Of a DNA stretch of 64,000 bases, positions 37,649 through 45,710 are shown piece after piece. Below the pieces are notes generated by a model. The model did no database searches, had not been told where the DNA came from, and saw only the letters and a program-made list of their open reading frames with translations. How positions within the stretch are numbered: the stretch's first letter is position 1; each line of letters opens with the position of its first letter. The translations under genes and the position numbers were made by a program. The DNA lies in the NCBI RefSeq assembly GCF_014696105.1, contig NZ_JACJPO010000078.1, forward strand, positions 1 to 64,000, given 5' to 3'. This DNA is from Microcoleus sp. FACHB-1515 (GTDB lineage Bacteria > Cyanobacteriota > Cyanobacteriia > Elainellales > Elainellaceae).

Positions 37649-38761
37649 TCAGTTAACGCTGGCTGCGGTAGTCAGCAGCGGCAATTGCACTCGAAACGTT
37701 GTTCCGACACCAAGTTCACTTTCGACTTCAACTTGTCCTTGATGCAGCTCGACAATGCGCTTGACTACGACCAATCCTAAGCCTGAGCCGTGACGCCGCA
37801 GTCGCCGCGACTGCTCGGAGCGCCAAAAGCGATCGAACACGAAGGGCAAATCCTCCGGAGCGATGCCGATGCCCGTATCGCTGATTGCCACCCAGACTTC
37901 TTGCTGGTGCTGGCAAACGCGAATTGTGACTTGTCCTTGCGGCGTATAGGCGATCGCATTGTGAATCAAGTTGATAAATACCTGCTCTAATCCATCCACA
38001 TCGGCTAGCACCACGATCGCGTCGGGGTGCGGATCAAGACAGGACAGATTTAGCCGTAGTGTGAGCCTCTCAGCAGGAATATGTGGCTGTAGCGTTTTGA
38101 CGATGAATCTCAGCAGATCAATCAGCTTGACCTCTTGGAGATGAAGTGCTAATGGTGCTTCCATGCGTGTGAGCTGTTGTGTTGTCTTCAACAGGCGCAT
38201 CAGGCGATTGACTTCATAGCTGAGCGTTCGTCCAACTTCTGGCGTGTACGGCTCGATACCATCTTCGATCGGTTCGACATAGCCCTGCATAATCGCGACT
38301 GGTGTACTGAGTTCATGCACCAGTTCTCCCATCACCTGGCGTTTTTGCTGATCCGCATCTTGCAAGCTCAAAACCATGCAATTGAGCTGCGTAACCAATC
38401 GATCGACTTCCGGCAGCAAACTGGGACTCACTCGCACTCGCAAGTTGCCTGCTGCGATTTGCTGCATGGCTGCTTCTATCTGTAACAAAGGCTCGGTGAT
38501 CAATTGGGACATCCACAGCGCTAGGACAACAATGACGGCAAGACTGCAAACGAGTGCTAGCCCTGTGCCCTGGTTGTTGATGTGATGAAACTGCTCGACG
38601 ATTTGATCGGTTGATACCGAATTCTGGCTAGGAGCTGAATTTAGACCCTGTGCGATCGCCCAAGCTCCATATTGGTAGGCAATCGCAGTCGGTAGCCCGA
38701 CCCCAAAAATCGCTCCGGCTACATAGGTCACAAACAGCCAAGCTCGTAAAGTTAATCGCAT
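37649..38761 (-). CDS. Sensor histidine kinase (HAMP-HisKA-HATPase)
   Basis: About 370 residues from MRLTLRAWLFVTYVAG (38761), preferred over a 17-codon longer frame. Two membrane helices flank a short periplasmic loop (about 40 residues). A HAMP domain (LLQIEAAMQQIAAGNLRVRV) follows, then phospho-acceptor helix MGELVHELSTPVAIMQGYVE, N box NLIHNAIAYTP, and GIAPEDLPFVFDRFWR, GSGLGLVVVK. It resembles BaeS/cyanobacterial ManS-type kinases. It is divergent from the response regulator at 38942, with the intervening 180 bases holding both promoters. Confidence 0.92.
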   Translation of the reverse strand: MRLTLRAWLFVTYVAGAIFGVGLPTAIAYQYGAWAIAQGLNSAPSQNSVSTDQIVEQFHHINNQGTGLALVCSLAVIVVLALWMSQLITEPLLQIEAAMQQIAAGNLRVRVSPSLLPEVDRLVTQLNCMVLSLQDADQQKRQVMGELVHELSTPVAIMQGYVEPIEDGIEPYTPEVGRTLSYEVNRLMRLLKTTQQLTRMEAPLALHLQEVKLIDLLRFIVKTLQPHIPAERLTLRLNLSCLDPHPDAIVVLADVDGLEQVFINLIHNAIAYTPQGQVTIRVCQHQQEVWVAISDTGIGIAPEDLPFVFDRFWRSEQSRRLRRHGSGLGLVVVKRIVELHQGQVEVESELGVGTTFRVQLPLLTTAASVN

Positions 38762-38941
38762 TCTCACCACACTGCTCGACGGCCACAACGACGCTTCAAA
38801 CAAAATGTTCACCCTTAACCTATTCTAGAAGGCGCGATCGTCAACCGTTAAAACTTGTTAATGTCATTCAAATTAGTTTGAAGAACGCTCTCTATCTTGA
38901 GTAGGATGGAAAAACTGCTTTCTCTTGAACTTTGCTTAGTC

Positions 38942-39658
38942 ATGCCCGACATTTTGATCATTGAAGACGAAGACGAGATCGCCAAGTCGATCGCACTGTA
39001 TCTAGATCGCGAGAGCTATCACACCCAGCGCTGTCGCGACGGAGTGACGGCATTGACCTTGGCCCAGCAGATGCAGCCGGATTTAATTGTGCTGGATTTG
39101 ATGCTGCCGGGAATCAATGGGCTAGAGGTGTGTGCCCGCATTCGTCAGATGCCGAAGGTGAAAGACCCGTATATTTTGATGCTGACCTCGAAGGGCGAAG
39201 AAGTCGATCAGCTCATTGGTCTCTCGACCGGAGCGGATGACTATGTGGCGAAGCCCTGTAGCTACAAGATGCTGGTGACGCGCATTCAAACGCTGCTGCG
39301 GCGATCGCTCAGGCAGGGCGGCAAAACGGCTAGCTATCGCACCCAGCACTTCACCGCCGACCTCGATCGCCGCATCCTCTACCGCCATCTGCACTCGGAG
39401 CGCGAGGAAATTACGCTCACCAGTTTAGAATTTGAGCTGATGGCAACATTTATGAGCTACCCAGGGCGTGTTTGGACTCGCGCTCAACTGATCGAGAAGC
39501 TGTGGGGTGACGATTACTTTGGCGACGATCGCGTGGTGGATACGCACGTTGCTCGCCTGCGGAAGAAAATTGAGGCAGACTCGGCTAATCCCGTCTTTGT
39601 GCAGACGCTCATTGGCATTGGCTACAAGTTTGAAGACAGCAAGCTTTCAGCAGCTTGA
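38942..39658 (+). CDS. OmpR-family response regulator
   Basis: 238 residues from ATG 38942 (MPDILIIEDEDEIAKS); a 15-codon upstream extension is in frame but unlikely. Receiver: acidic pair EDED, phospho-Asp in LIVLDLMLPG, Thr in MLTSKG and Lys in DDYVAKPCS (Cys instead of the usual Phe after Pro). The winged helix ends in VDTHVARLRKKI...TLIGIGYKFED. It is the partner of the divergent kinase. The signal is unknown. Confidence 0.93.
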   Translation: MPDILIIEDEDEIAKSIALYLDRESYHTQRCRDGVTALTLAQQMQPDLIVLDLMLPGINGLEVCARIRQMPKVKDPYILMLTSKGEEVDQLIGLSTGADDYVAKPCSYKMLVTRIQTLLRRSLRQGGKTASYRTQHFTADLDRRILYRHLHSEREEITLTSLEFELMATFMSYPGRVWTRAQLIEKLWGDDYFGDDRVVDTHVARLRKKIEADSANPVFVQTLIGIGYKFEDSKLSAA

Positions 39659-39847
39659 AGGGTGGGACTGGTAGGGCAAAAGTGCTTGTCACATCAATAT
39701 TCGTCCATAGGTAGGAAATGAGACTGTCTGGTTCATTGTGAACGATCTTCTGCTTCTTAGCAGTTAGCACTGCTGACAAGATTGGAGGACAATTTATCTA
39801 TCATTACCCTCCAAATTAGTCGGATGAAACACGAATGGCTGACATAA

Positions 39848-39890
39848 GCAACTACTATCAGACGTTCTGTGAAAGCCTGATAGTAGTTGC
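39848..39890. terminator. 14-bp hairpin between convergent genes
   Basis: GCAACTACTATCAG (39848-39861) and CTGATAGTAGTTGC (39877-39890) pair perfectly with a 15-base loop, 37 bases from the end of the minus-strand endonuclease gene and about 190 from the regulator stop. Probably a bidirectional transcription barrier. A weaker 7-bp stem (TTGGAGG/CCTCCAA) lies at 39783-39815. Confidence 0.6.
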
Positions 39891-39926
39891 GAACACAAAA
39901 TTCGATCGCTGGTACTTCTTTGCTCT

Positions 39927-41060
39927 TTACTCGTAGGCTATCAGCTCTTGAAGAAAATTCTTGGCTTGCTCAACGTTGATATTTTCGTAATGGTCAGGTG
40001 AAAATATGAACGACAAATCTCCAGTAAGTTGTGTGACGCCTCTAGAATTTCTTCCTGCCCAATGAAACTGAATTCTAGTTGAGTTGAGGACAGAAGAATC
40101 TAATGCGGAGATTAAACGAGTAGAAACAGCTTGCCCTTCAAGACTCAACCCAATGAAGAAAAAGCAAAACACGGTGTTCCCAGTTCCTAAGATTTTAAGA
40201 GCTTTGTCGATGTTGTAACCTTTTGGGCTAGAAGCAAGCGTCAGAATTTTTGTTTTAATGTCAATTAATACTCTTGATCCAAAGCTCAAAGTATAACTTA
40301 GATCTTCAACTCCATGAAAGTTTGCTGCGTTGGTAACAATCTGTTCAATTTGATTGCCACGCACATTAACATTGTTGATTCTACCTGCCTCTAAAATTGC
40401 TGTTTTATTTTCTTCTACAAGTTGGTTCAGAGTTGTACCGAGAGAGATGTACTCAGAATTGCTTGAGAGCATGTGAGCTAGATCAGCAGACGCGAGAATG
40501 TTGCTTTTCTCTTGAGGCGTTGGTGTGTAGCGACTTCCTGTTGGCACAATGTTATTAGTCGCTTCAACTAATCTAGCTAGATTTTCTTCCCAGGTGAACT
40601 CTTGGTGAATCAAAAATAACTGCTCAAAATTCTGAGGAATATTTGCAATGCCTTCATATTTTCGTAGAATATCGTGACCTAAAAAACTACCACATACATT
40701 ATCAAATCGTAGTCTTTGAGAGCTATGGCTAATTTTTTTGAGAAAAGTAGAATTTGCCAAAAGTAATTCAATATCTTCAGGTCTCACAACACAAACAAAA
40801 AAAGGAAGCTGATCGTAAAGCCTTAGCCTTGAAAGTCCCGCGATCGTATTTGAAAAGGAAGAGCCGCTTGCTGCGGAGAAACGAATTGCAAAGCGATCGT
40901 TGTAGTAAACAGATCTATTTTTTCTCAAATTAAATTTCTCTGTCGTTGCAGAAACAACAGCGTCCTTCGAGAAGCTAGAGCGCTGTTGTTTATACTGTTC
41001 AAAGAATGCAATCAGTTCAGAGATTGAGGAGATGTAGCTGCTCTCGACTGGGCTTGGCAT
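39927..41060 (-). CDS. Type II restriction endonuclease (possibly ApaLI-like)
   Basis: About 377 residues from MPSPVESSYISS (41060); an upstream frame adds 31 residues inside the methylase gene. A likely PD-(D/E)XK centre is visible: DLSYTLSFGSRVLIDIKTK. Segments such as FFVCVVRPEDIELLLANSTFLKKISHSS recall the ApaLI endonuclease family, but this is from memory and unsure. It overlaps the methylase end by 44 bases, the usual tight coupling of restriction-modification pairs. The region looks more AT-rich than its surroundings, consistent with transfer. Confidence 0.7.
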   Translation of the reverse strand: MPSPVESSYISSISELIAFFEQYKQQRSSFSKDAVVSATTEKFNLRKNRSVYYNDRFAIRFSAASGSSFSNTIAGLSRLRLYDQLPFFVCVVRPEDIELLLANSTFLKKISHSSQRLRFDNVCGSFLGHDILRKYEGIANIPQNFEQLFLIHQEFTWEENLARLVEATNNIVPTGSRYTPTPQEKSNILASADLAHMLSSNSEYISLGTTLNQLVEENKTAILEAGRINNVNVRGNQIEQIVTNAANFHGVEDLSYTLSFGSRVLIDIKTKILTLASSPKGYNIDKALKILGTGNTVFCFFFIGLSLEGQAVSTRLISALDSSVLNSTRIQFHWAGRNSRGVTQLTGDLSFIFSPDHYENINVEQAKNFLQELIAYE

Positions 41061-42030
41061 GACTGGCTGCTCCTTTTTGCTGAATGGAGAGCGTATTGCG
41101 CTCCCAGAAGACGCCGTCTGAAAAGCCTTGGATTTCAGGCTCGGATTCTGCAAGCTCTAGTCTTCGCTCCGCAAGCAAGCTATATTCTTCGTCCAACTCA
41201 ATGCCCAAATACTTCCTCCCAAGCTTCTTCGCAACGACTGAAGTTGTGCCACTGCCAAGAAATGGATCGAGAACAAAATCACCAGAATTCGTGCTTGCTA
41301 GAACCAATTTTGCAATTAGCTTTTCGCTTTTCTGCGTTGGATGATCCGTGTTCTCTGGCATTGACCAAAATGGAATGGTGATGTCTGTCCAGATGTTAGA
41401 AGGATGAGTATCTCGGAAGTTACCATCATCCGTTGCCTGCCAATCTTTCGGTGTGCCGTCTCCATTTCGATAAGGCGCAATCACTTTTCGACGCAGCTTA
41501 ACTGCGTCAACGTTGAAGGTGTAATTTTCTGACATTGTGCAGAACCAAATATCTTCACTGGAGTTTTTCCAGTTCGATTTGGCTCCTCGCCCTTTTTCTC
41601 GCTCCCAGGTGATTCGATTCTGTACAAAAAAGTGTGACGAAGCAACGGTGAATATTGAGGCAGAGGAAAGCCAGTCGCCGCAGATGTAGATAGATGCCGT
41701 TTGCTTTAACAAAGGCTTAAGTGTGCAAATCACCTCATCTAGCCAAGTCGAGTAATCATCAACCGTTCGTCTTGAGAATTTGCGCCCGTTGAAACTCTTA
41801 TTGAGATTGTAGGGCGGATCAAGAACGAGCAAATCTACAAACTGTTGAGGGAGCAGCTTAGCAACCTCAAGACAATCGCCTTGGATTGTGCCGATCGGTA
41901 AAGGGGAAGCAGAAGCAAGATCTTTTAGAAGTCGAGGAGCTAATCTGGCTCTATCTTGATCATCCAAGCTGAGAGTGCGGTTCATGGGTGCGCGTTGCTT
42001 TCCCTGTGTAGCTTGAATAAAGTTAGACAT
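41017..42030 (-). CDS. Type II DNA methyltransferase (beta class, N6A/N4C)
   Basis: About 337 residues from MSNFIQATQGK (42030). The catalytic DPPYNL box (about 71-76 from this start) comes before the AdoMet box DPFLGSGTTSVVAKKLGRKYLGIEL, so it is beta class. The target loop region contains WEREKGRGAKSNWKNSSEDIWF and NTDHPTQKSEKL, the latter conserved in this class. It should modify adenine or N4-cytosine at the site cut by the downstream endonuclease. The HIP1 palindrome GCGATCGC is abundant in the window, so that is not the cut site unless protected. Confidence 0.92.
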   Translation of the reverse strand: MSNFIQATQGKQRAPMNRTLSLDDQDRARLAPRLLKDLASASPLPIGTIQGDCLEVAKLLPQQFVDLLVLDPPYNLNKSFNGRKFSRRTVDDYSTWLDEVICTLKPLLKQTASIYICGDWLSSASIFTVASSHFFVQNRITWEREKGRGAKSNWKNSSEDIWFCTMSENYTFNVDAVKLRRKVIAPYRNGDGTPKDWQATDDGNFRDTHPSNIWTDITIPFWSMPENTDHPTQKSEKLIAKLVLASTNSGDFVLDPFLGSGTTSVVAKKLGRKYLGIELDEEYSLLAERRLELAESEPEIQGFSDGVFWERNTLSIQQKGAASHAKPSREQLHLLNL

Positions 42031-42097
42031 TATAGTCCTCCATCGAATTTTGCTGAGGTCTTGCTTAAATTTCACTCAGGTAGTCTGTTTGTATAGT

Positions 42098-42131
42098 ACA
42101 AACGATCTGACAGCGTTGCTAGATCGTTTGT
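42098..42131. promoter_or_regulatory. Inverted repeat upstream of restriction-modification genes
   Basis: ACAAACGATCT (42098-42108) and AGATCGTTTGT (42121-42131) form a perfect 11-bp dyad with a 12-base centre, 68 bases upstream of the methylase start. It could be an operator controlling the R-M operon or a terminator of the gene upstream. The rest of 42031-42326 holds nothing firm; a 101-codon minus frame there is doubtful. Confidence 0.45.
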
Positions 42132-42326
42132 GGTTTAAGCGAGTTAGCAGCCTGCTCGCAGAATTATACACACCTTCCTCTGAAAAAGACGGGCGATCGC
42201 AAATCATTCCAATCGCTGTAAAGATCGAGTCATTCACTTTGACAAACTTATAGGATGCGAAGATAAACCAATTTCGCCCACCACGCTGCGCTCTCAGCCA
42301 CAACCAATTGTTTCGATGCGGTTGCA

Positions 42327-43196
42327 CTAGGAGCAGCGATATTGGGCGACCTGCTGCGGTATCACTCGCTGCTGTAGCCACTCGACGATGTCGTCACTGC
42401 CGACGATTGCCGTGTTGGGTAAAGTCAAGATCGGCCAAATTTGGTCGAGAAAATACACCGATCGCTCCACCTCTAGGTATCGATTTCGCTGCCGAGAACG
42501 GTAATGCGTTTGAACATCGAGCGGATGCGATCGATAGTCCCAGCTCCAATCTTCACCCGTTGTCCCATCAACGTTACGTTGACCCACTTCAAAGATGACT
42601 CGTCCTTCATCCAGGTTGCTGCGCCAAGCTTGAGACTTCCCTTTCTGAATGGCGATCGCAGTCGGTAAGGCATCGGCTACCTGAAGCTGAACATTGTGTG
42701 CGATCGAAGCAGGCAGATTGGGCTGGGCAACGTCACACCAGCCCTGAATTCCAAATCCTTGTGGCAACAGTTCTGCGTAGTAAAAACAGTAGGTCTGGTT
42801 GTCCCATTGCAGTTGAAACGGGCAGCGATCGCCAATGAGGGTAGCAATCTTCTCAAAGCTCACTAGCGACTGGTTCAGCCTTTCTAGTGGCTCTGCTAGG
42901 TCAAACCAAACTGCGGATTGCGACTGCATCAGGTCATGTAGCTGCCTTAGCTCAAGAAGCGACAGCATCGACTGAGCCACCTTGAGCGCATGAGCGATCG
43001 CCTGCTGCTGCTCTTTGCTCGGTGGCCGCGTCACCACGAGTTCACGCTGCGCCAAAGCGGTGAAGTAGCGCTGCAAATTAGCGACCTGCCCTCGACAATA
43101 GCCAGCAGCGATCGCATCGTCGTAGAGCTGCGCCTTCACTGTTGCATCGTCAAACGTCAGCGCCAGTCGCGGATCGTCCCGGTTAAATCGTGCCAT
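42327..43196 (-). CDS. Hypothetical protein, unrecognised
   Basis: About 289 residues from MARFNRDDPRLAL (43196), chosen over a 26-codon longer frame that begins in the hairpin-proximal spacer. The N-terminal part is mostly helical (AIAHALKVAQSMLSLLELRQLHDLMQ). The C-terminal part looks like a beta-rich domain with WDNQTYCFYYAELLPQGFGIQGW and RSHPLDVQTHYRSRQRNRYLEVERSVYFL. That layout is reminiscent of WYL-type domains but not clear enough to call. It ends 297 bases before the methylase start and may be unrelated to it. Confidence 0.7.
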   Translation of the reverse strand: MARFNRDDPRLALTFDDATVKAQLYDDAIAAGYCRGQVANLQRYFTALAQRELVVTRPPSKEQQQAIAHALKVAQSMLSLLELRQLHDLMQSQSAVWFDLAEPLERLNQSLVSFEKIATLIGDRCPFQLQWDNQTYCFYYAELLPQGFGIQGWCDVAQPNLPASIAHNVQLQVADALPTAIAIQKGKSQAWRSNLDEGRVIFEVGQRNVDGTTGEDWSWDYRSHPLDVQTHYRSRQRNRYLEVERSVYFLDQIWPILTLPNTAIVGSDDIVEWLQQRVIPQQVAQYRCS

Positions 43197-43322
43197 CGTG
43201 CTGCGTGACCAATCTAGAGTCGTACCATATACTTGCAAAAAGTGTATGATACACGCGAAAAAGCTTGCATTCATACCGTAGCACTTGCCTATCTAGCCTT
43301 TGAGGGGTAAGCGCAAATTGAG

Positions 43323-43375
43323 TGGTTAGGGTGCAAATCGATTCGTGAACACAGGATTCTTTTGCGCCCTAACCA
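43323..43375. repeat. TTAGGGTGCAAA hairpin repeat, copy A
   Basis: TGGTTAGGGTGCAAA (43323-43337) pairs with TTTGCGCCCTAACCA (43361-43375), a 15-bp stem with one G-T wobble and a 23-base loop. The arms match those of copies at 50988-51035 and 51133-51180. It lies 9 bases upstream of the next gene start. Confidence 0.8.
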
Positions 43376-43383
43376 TTACGCCA

Positions 43384-43785
43384 ATGCCTCGACGTACTTC
43401 CAATGAACCGAATGAGCGCCCCCAAAACGTCAACCGAGCGGTTGAGCGCTTGTTCAACTTGGCGCTTGACGAACTATCGAAAGCTGAGCAGGAAGACTTG
43501 GGGAATGCTCTGCTTGCCAATCTATGGGCGGAACGGCTAGAGCAAGAACGAGCGATCGAAGCACAACAGCGAGCGATCGCAGCGAACAAGGGAAAATCGA
43601 GTCGTGATGGCGGCGGCTATTTTGAAGACAAGCTGGTCTACAACACTAAAAAGGGCAAGCGCTATGGGCCGTATGGTCCCTATCGCTACTTACGCTTTCG
43701 ATCGCGAGGCAGCTTGCGAAGTTTGTACCGAGGTAAGCCTCCGCAAGGCGATCGCGATGATCCACCAACTGATCAGCCGCCTTGA
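43384..43785 (+). CDS. Small plasmid hypothetical (GPYRYLR motif)
   Basis: 133 residues from MPRRTSNEPNE (43384). The first half is helical and charged (NRAVERLFNLALDELSKAEQEDLGNALLANL). The second half carries YFEDKLVYNTKKGKRYGPYGPYRYLRFRSRGSLRSLYRGK, a compact basic Gly/Tyr/Arg segment that recurs in small cyanobacterial plasmid or phage proteins (DUF6788-like, uncertain). It may bind nucleic acid. The gene is followed after 18 bases by the ParB-fold-like gene, probably one operon. Confidence 0.7.
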   Translation: MPRRTSNEPNERPQNVNRAVERLFNLALDELSKAEQEDLGNALLANLWAERLEQERAIEAQQRAIAANKGKSSRDGGGYFEDKLVYNTKKGKRYGPYGPYRYLRFRSRGSLRSLYRGKPPQGDRDDPPTDQPP

Positions 43786-43803
43786 AACTCAAGAGGCGCT
43801 AGA

Positions 43804-44430
43804 ATGCCAAACAGTATTAGCCTCGACAATATGGCCTCGTTTTGTCAGCAGTGGCAGATTGCCCCCACTCAGCCTGATCCGGCTCAGCTTGCTGCGATCG
43901 TCTCGCGGCTACAGCAAAATCGCGCTGTGGCGGCTGAAGTGCTGCCTTGCCTCTGTCGAGGTCATGAAGCGATCGCTTACAGTCCGCTGCTGACTTGTCC
44001 AATTCCGGTTGAACAAGTTCTGGTCGAATCAAGGGATCACGATCGGCTGCATGAGTGTCGATCGCTGCTGGCTCAAGGCAAGATTCCCCCTTCCATTGAA
44101 GCGTCAATTTACCTACTGCACGGCATAAGCTGGTTCATTGTAAGCGACGGCATCCACCGCACCGTTGCTGCTTATGAAGCCGGAAACCCAAAGATCGAAG
44201 CGCGGCTGAGTAGCGTCAACTATTGCCGCCCAGAGCAATACCGCTTGGTTAAGGATCAGTTTGTTCAAATTGAGCAAGTTGCAGCGGACGGAATCGTTTC
44301 CACTGCGACAATCTCCCGCCGAGTTTCTCCCGCCGAGCGATCGCTGCTGCTGAAAATTGGCATCCAGACTGAAACTCGACTGAGCGGTTTCCAAATTCCG
44401 ATCGCTGCGATCGTGCCCAGCAGCTTGTAG
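43804..44430 (+). CDS. Orphan protein with ParB/sulfiredoxin-like motif
   Basis: 208 residues. The centre reads WFIVSDGIHRTVAAYEAGNPKIEARL, which resembles the GxHRxxAA loop of ParB/Srx-fold domains, including nucleotide-binding members. N- and C-terminal parts are unrecognised. It is encoded far from parAB next to a small basic protein, so a role in DNA maintenance or as a ParB-like nuclease/regulator is possible, not shown. Confidence 0.65.
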   Translation: MPNSISLDNMASFCQQWQIAPTQPDPAQLAAIVSRLQQNRAVAAEVLPCLCRGHEAIAYSPLLTCPIPVEQVLVESRDHDRLHECRSLLAQGKIPPSIEASIYLLHGISWFIVSDGIHRTVAAYEAGNPKIEARLSSVNYCRPEQYRLVKDQFVQIEQVAADGIVSTATISRRVSPAERSLLLKIGIQTETRLSGFQIPIAAIVPSSL

Positions 44431-44587
44431 CCATCTGTATTTTGCGAGTAAAGCGCATGGTGTCAGCGCAACGTTCGGCGATCACCAGACGCATATAACC
44501 TTTGCAATTCAACCGACCCTGTTGAAGCGTTCCGATGCAGCACAGTTGTTATATTGCTGTTAGAGTGTCGCAGTTGATTCCTGTTAC

Positions 44588-45529
44588 TTACGTAATAGCA
44601 GATGATTCACTTCGATAATTTTCCAGCAATTCACCTTGCTCAAGCATTAATCCCAGCCAGATAAACTGCGGAACCCAATGGGAGATAAGCTCAAAGCTAC
44701 CTCTCCATTGGTCAGGCTGTGATAAGATTCCCTCCAATCCCTTGAAAAATCTACTGCTGCCACCTTTGCTCGGACTGTCAAGAGCGTAAGGCCACAATCG
44801 AACGACATTTATTCCCGCCTGGTGACAATTTTTGAAGCTGAGGTTTTGGTTTAATTGTGGTGTCGCATCATCGCAGTAGGAAAAGATTTTCTCACTTGGT
44901 TCCTTCGTTTGGTCAACCAAGAATAAAATCGCTGGGAGATAAAAGGAGTCAGATTCTTCTGCTTGTGTGGTGGTGATAGTTTCCCTGACATTTTCGATTT
45001 GGGGTCGTAGCGCCTCAAGCCTGTGGAGCGTTTCAAGTTTGGGCTGGCTCAATTGAAGCAAAAGAAAAATAAAAAGCCATGGTTGATAAGCGCCGTTCAA
45101 AATAACTTTGTCCGATGCACTGTTTTTCTCCAACCAAAGAGTGAGTTGCTGTTCAAGTTCTTCTCGAAAAGAATCTAAGAGCAAGTAGTTACTCTCCTCA
45201 TACTTAGACAATTCAGCCAGCATGAGCAACAACCAAGCTCTGCCATAAGGCATCTCGAATCCAAGATTTTCTACATCGTTGAGAAATGTTCGCTCTGCTT
45301 CAATGTTTTCGGGTGTCAGGCGAGACAAAAGTTTACGCTGAAGCGGCACGTCGTGAGTGAGACGCGCCATCGACAAAAGCGCCCAGTGCGCGTGAACACT
45401 CGAATGCCAATCAAAGCTTCCTGTGAAGACTGCTCCTGCTCCTACGCCTGTAAAACAGTGAGGCTCCACACGCACTAAGTCAGCATAAATGATGCGTTTT
45501 AGTTCATCAACAACCCTATTTCTATTCAT
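44588..45529 (-). CDS. DUF2891-like protein
   Basis: About 313 residues from MNRNRVVDEL (45529). Conserved-looking motifs FTGSFDWHSSVHAHWALLSMARL and MPYGRAWLLLMLAEL match my recollection of DUF2891, an alpha/alpha-barrel-type family of unknown, perhaps glycan-related, function. No signal peptide. It is somewhat AT-richer than the replication genes next to it and on the opposite strand, so it is probably an independent cargo gene. Confidence 0.65.
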   Translation of the reverse strand: MNRNRVVDELKRIIYADLVRVEPHCFTGVGAGAVFTGSFDWHSSVHAHWALLSMARLTHDVPLQRKLLSRLTPENIEAERTFLNDVENLGFEMPYGRAWLLLMLAELSKYEESNYLLLDSFREELEQQLTLWLEKNSASDKVILNGAYQPWLFIFLLLQLSQPKLETLHRLEALRPQIENVRETITTTQAEESDSFYLPAILFLVDQTKEPSEKIFSYCDDATPQLNQNLSFKNCHQAGINVVRLWPYALDSPSKGGSSRFFKGLEGILSQPDQWRGSFELISHWVPQFIWLGLMLEQGELLENYRSESSAIT

Positions 45530-45710
45530 GAATATGAGTATTACGCACATTCACGCTGCGCGTAGCAAGATAATAACCTGCTCACAAGCGAGTTGTTTGA
45601 AGCTGTGATTGCTACAAAGCTTTCGGCTACAAAAACCGAGCTTTGCCAGAGATAACACCATCCCTGTCGCTATCGCGCTGGGGGAGCGTGATTGTTTTTC
45701 TGCTCAAGCG

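Noticed and set aside
42076-42381. 101-codon minus-strand frame between the methylase and the hypothetical gene
   Set aside because: It starts inside the upstream gene, covers the inverted repeat at 42098-42131 and has no recognisable features.
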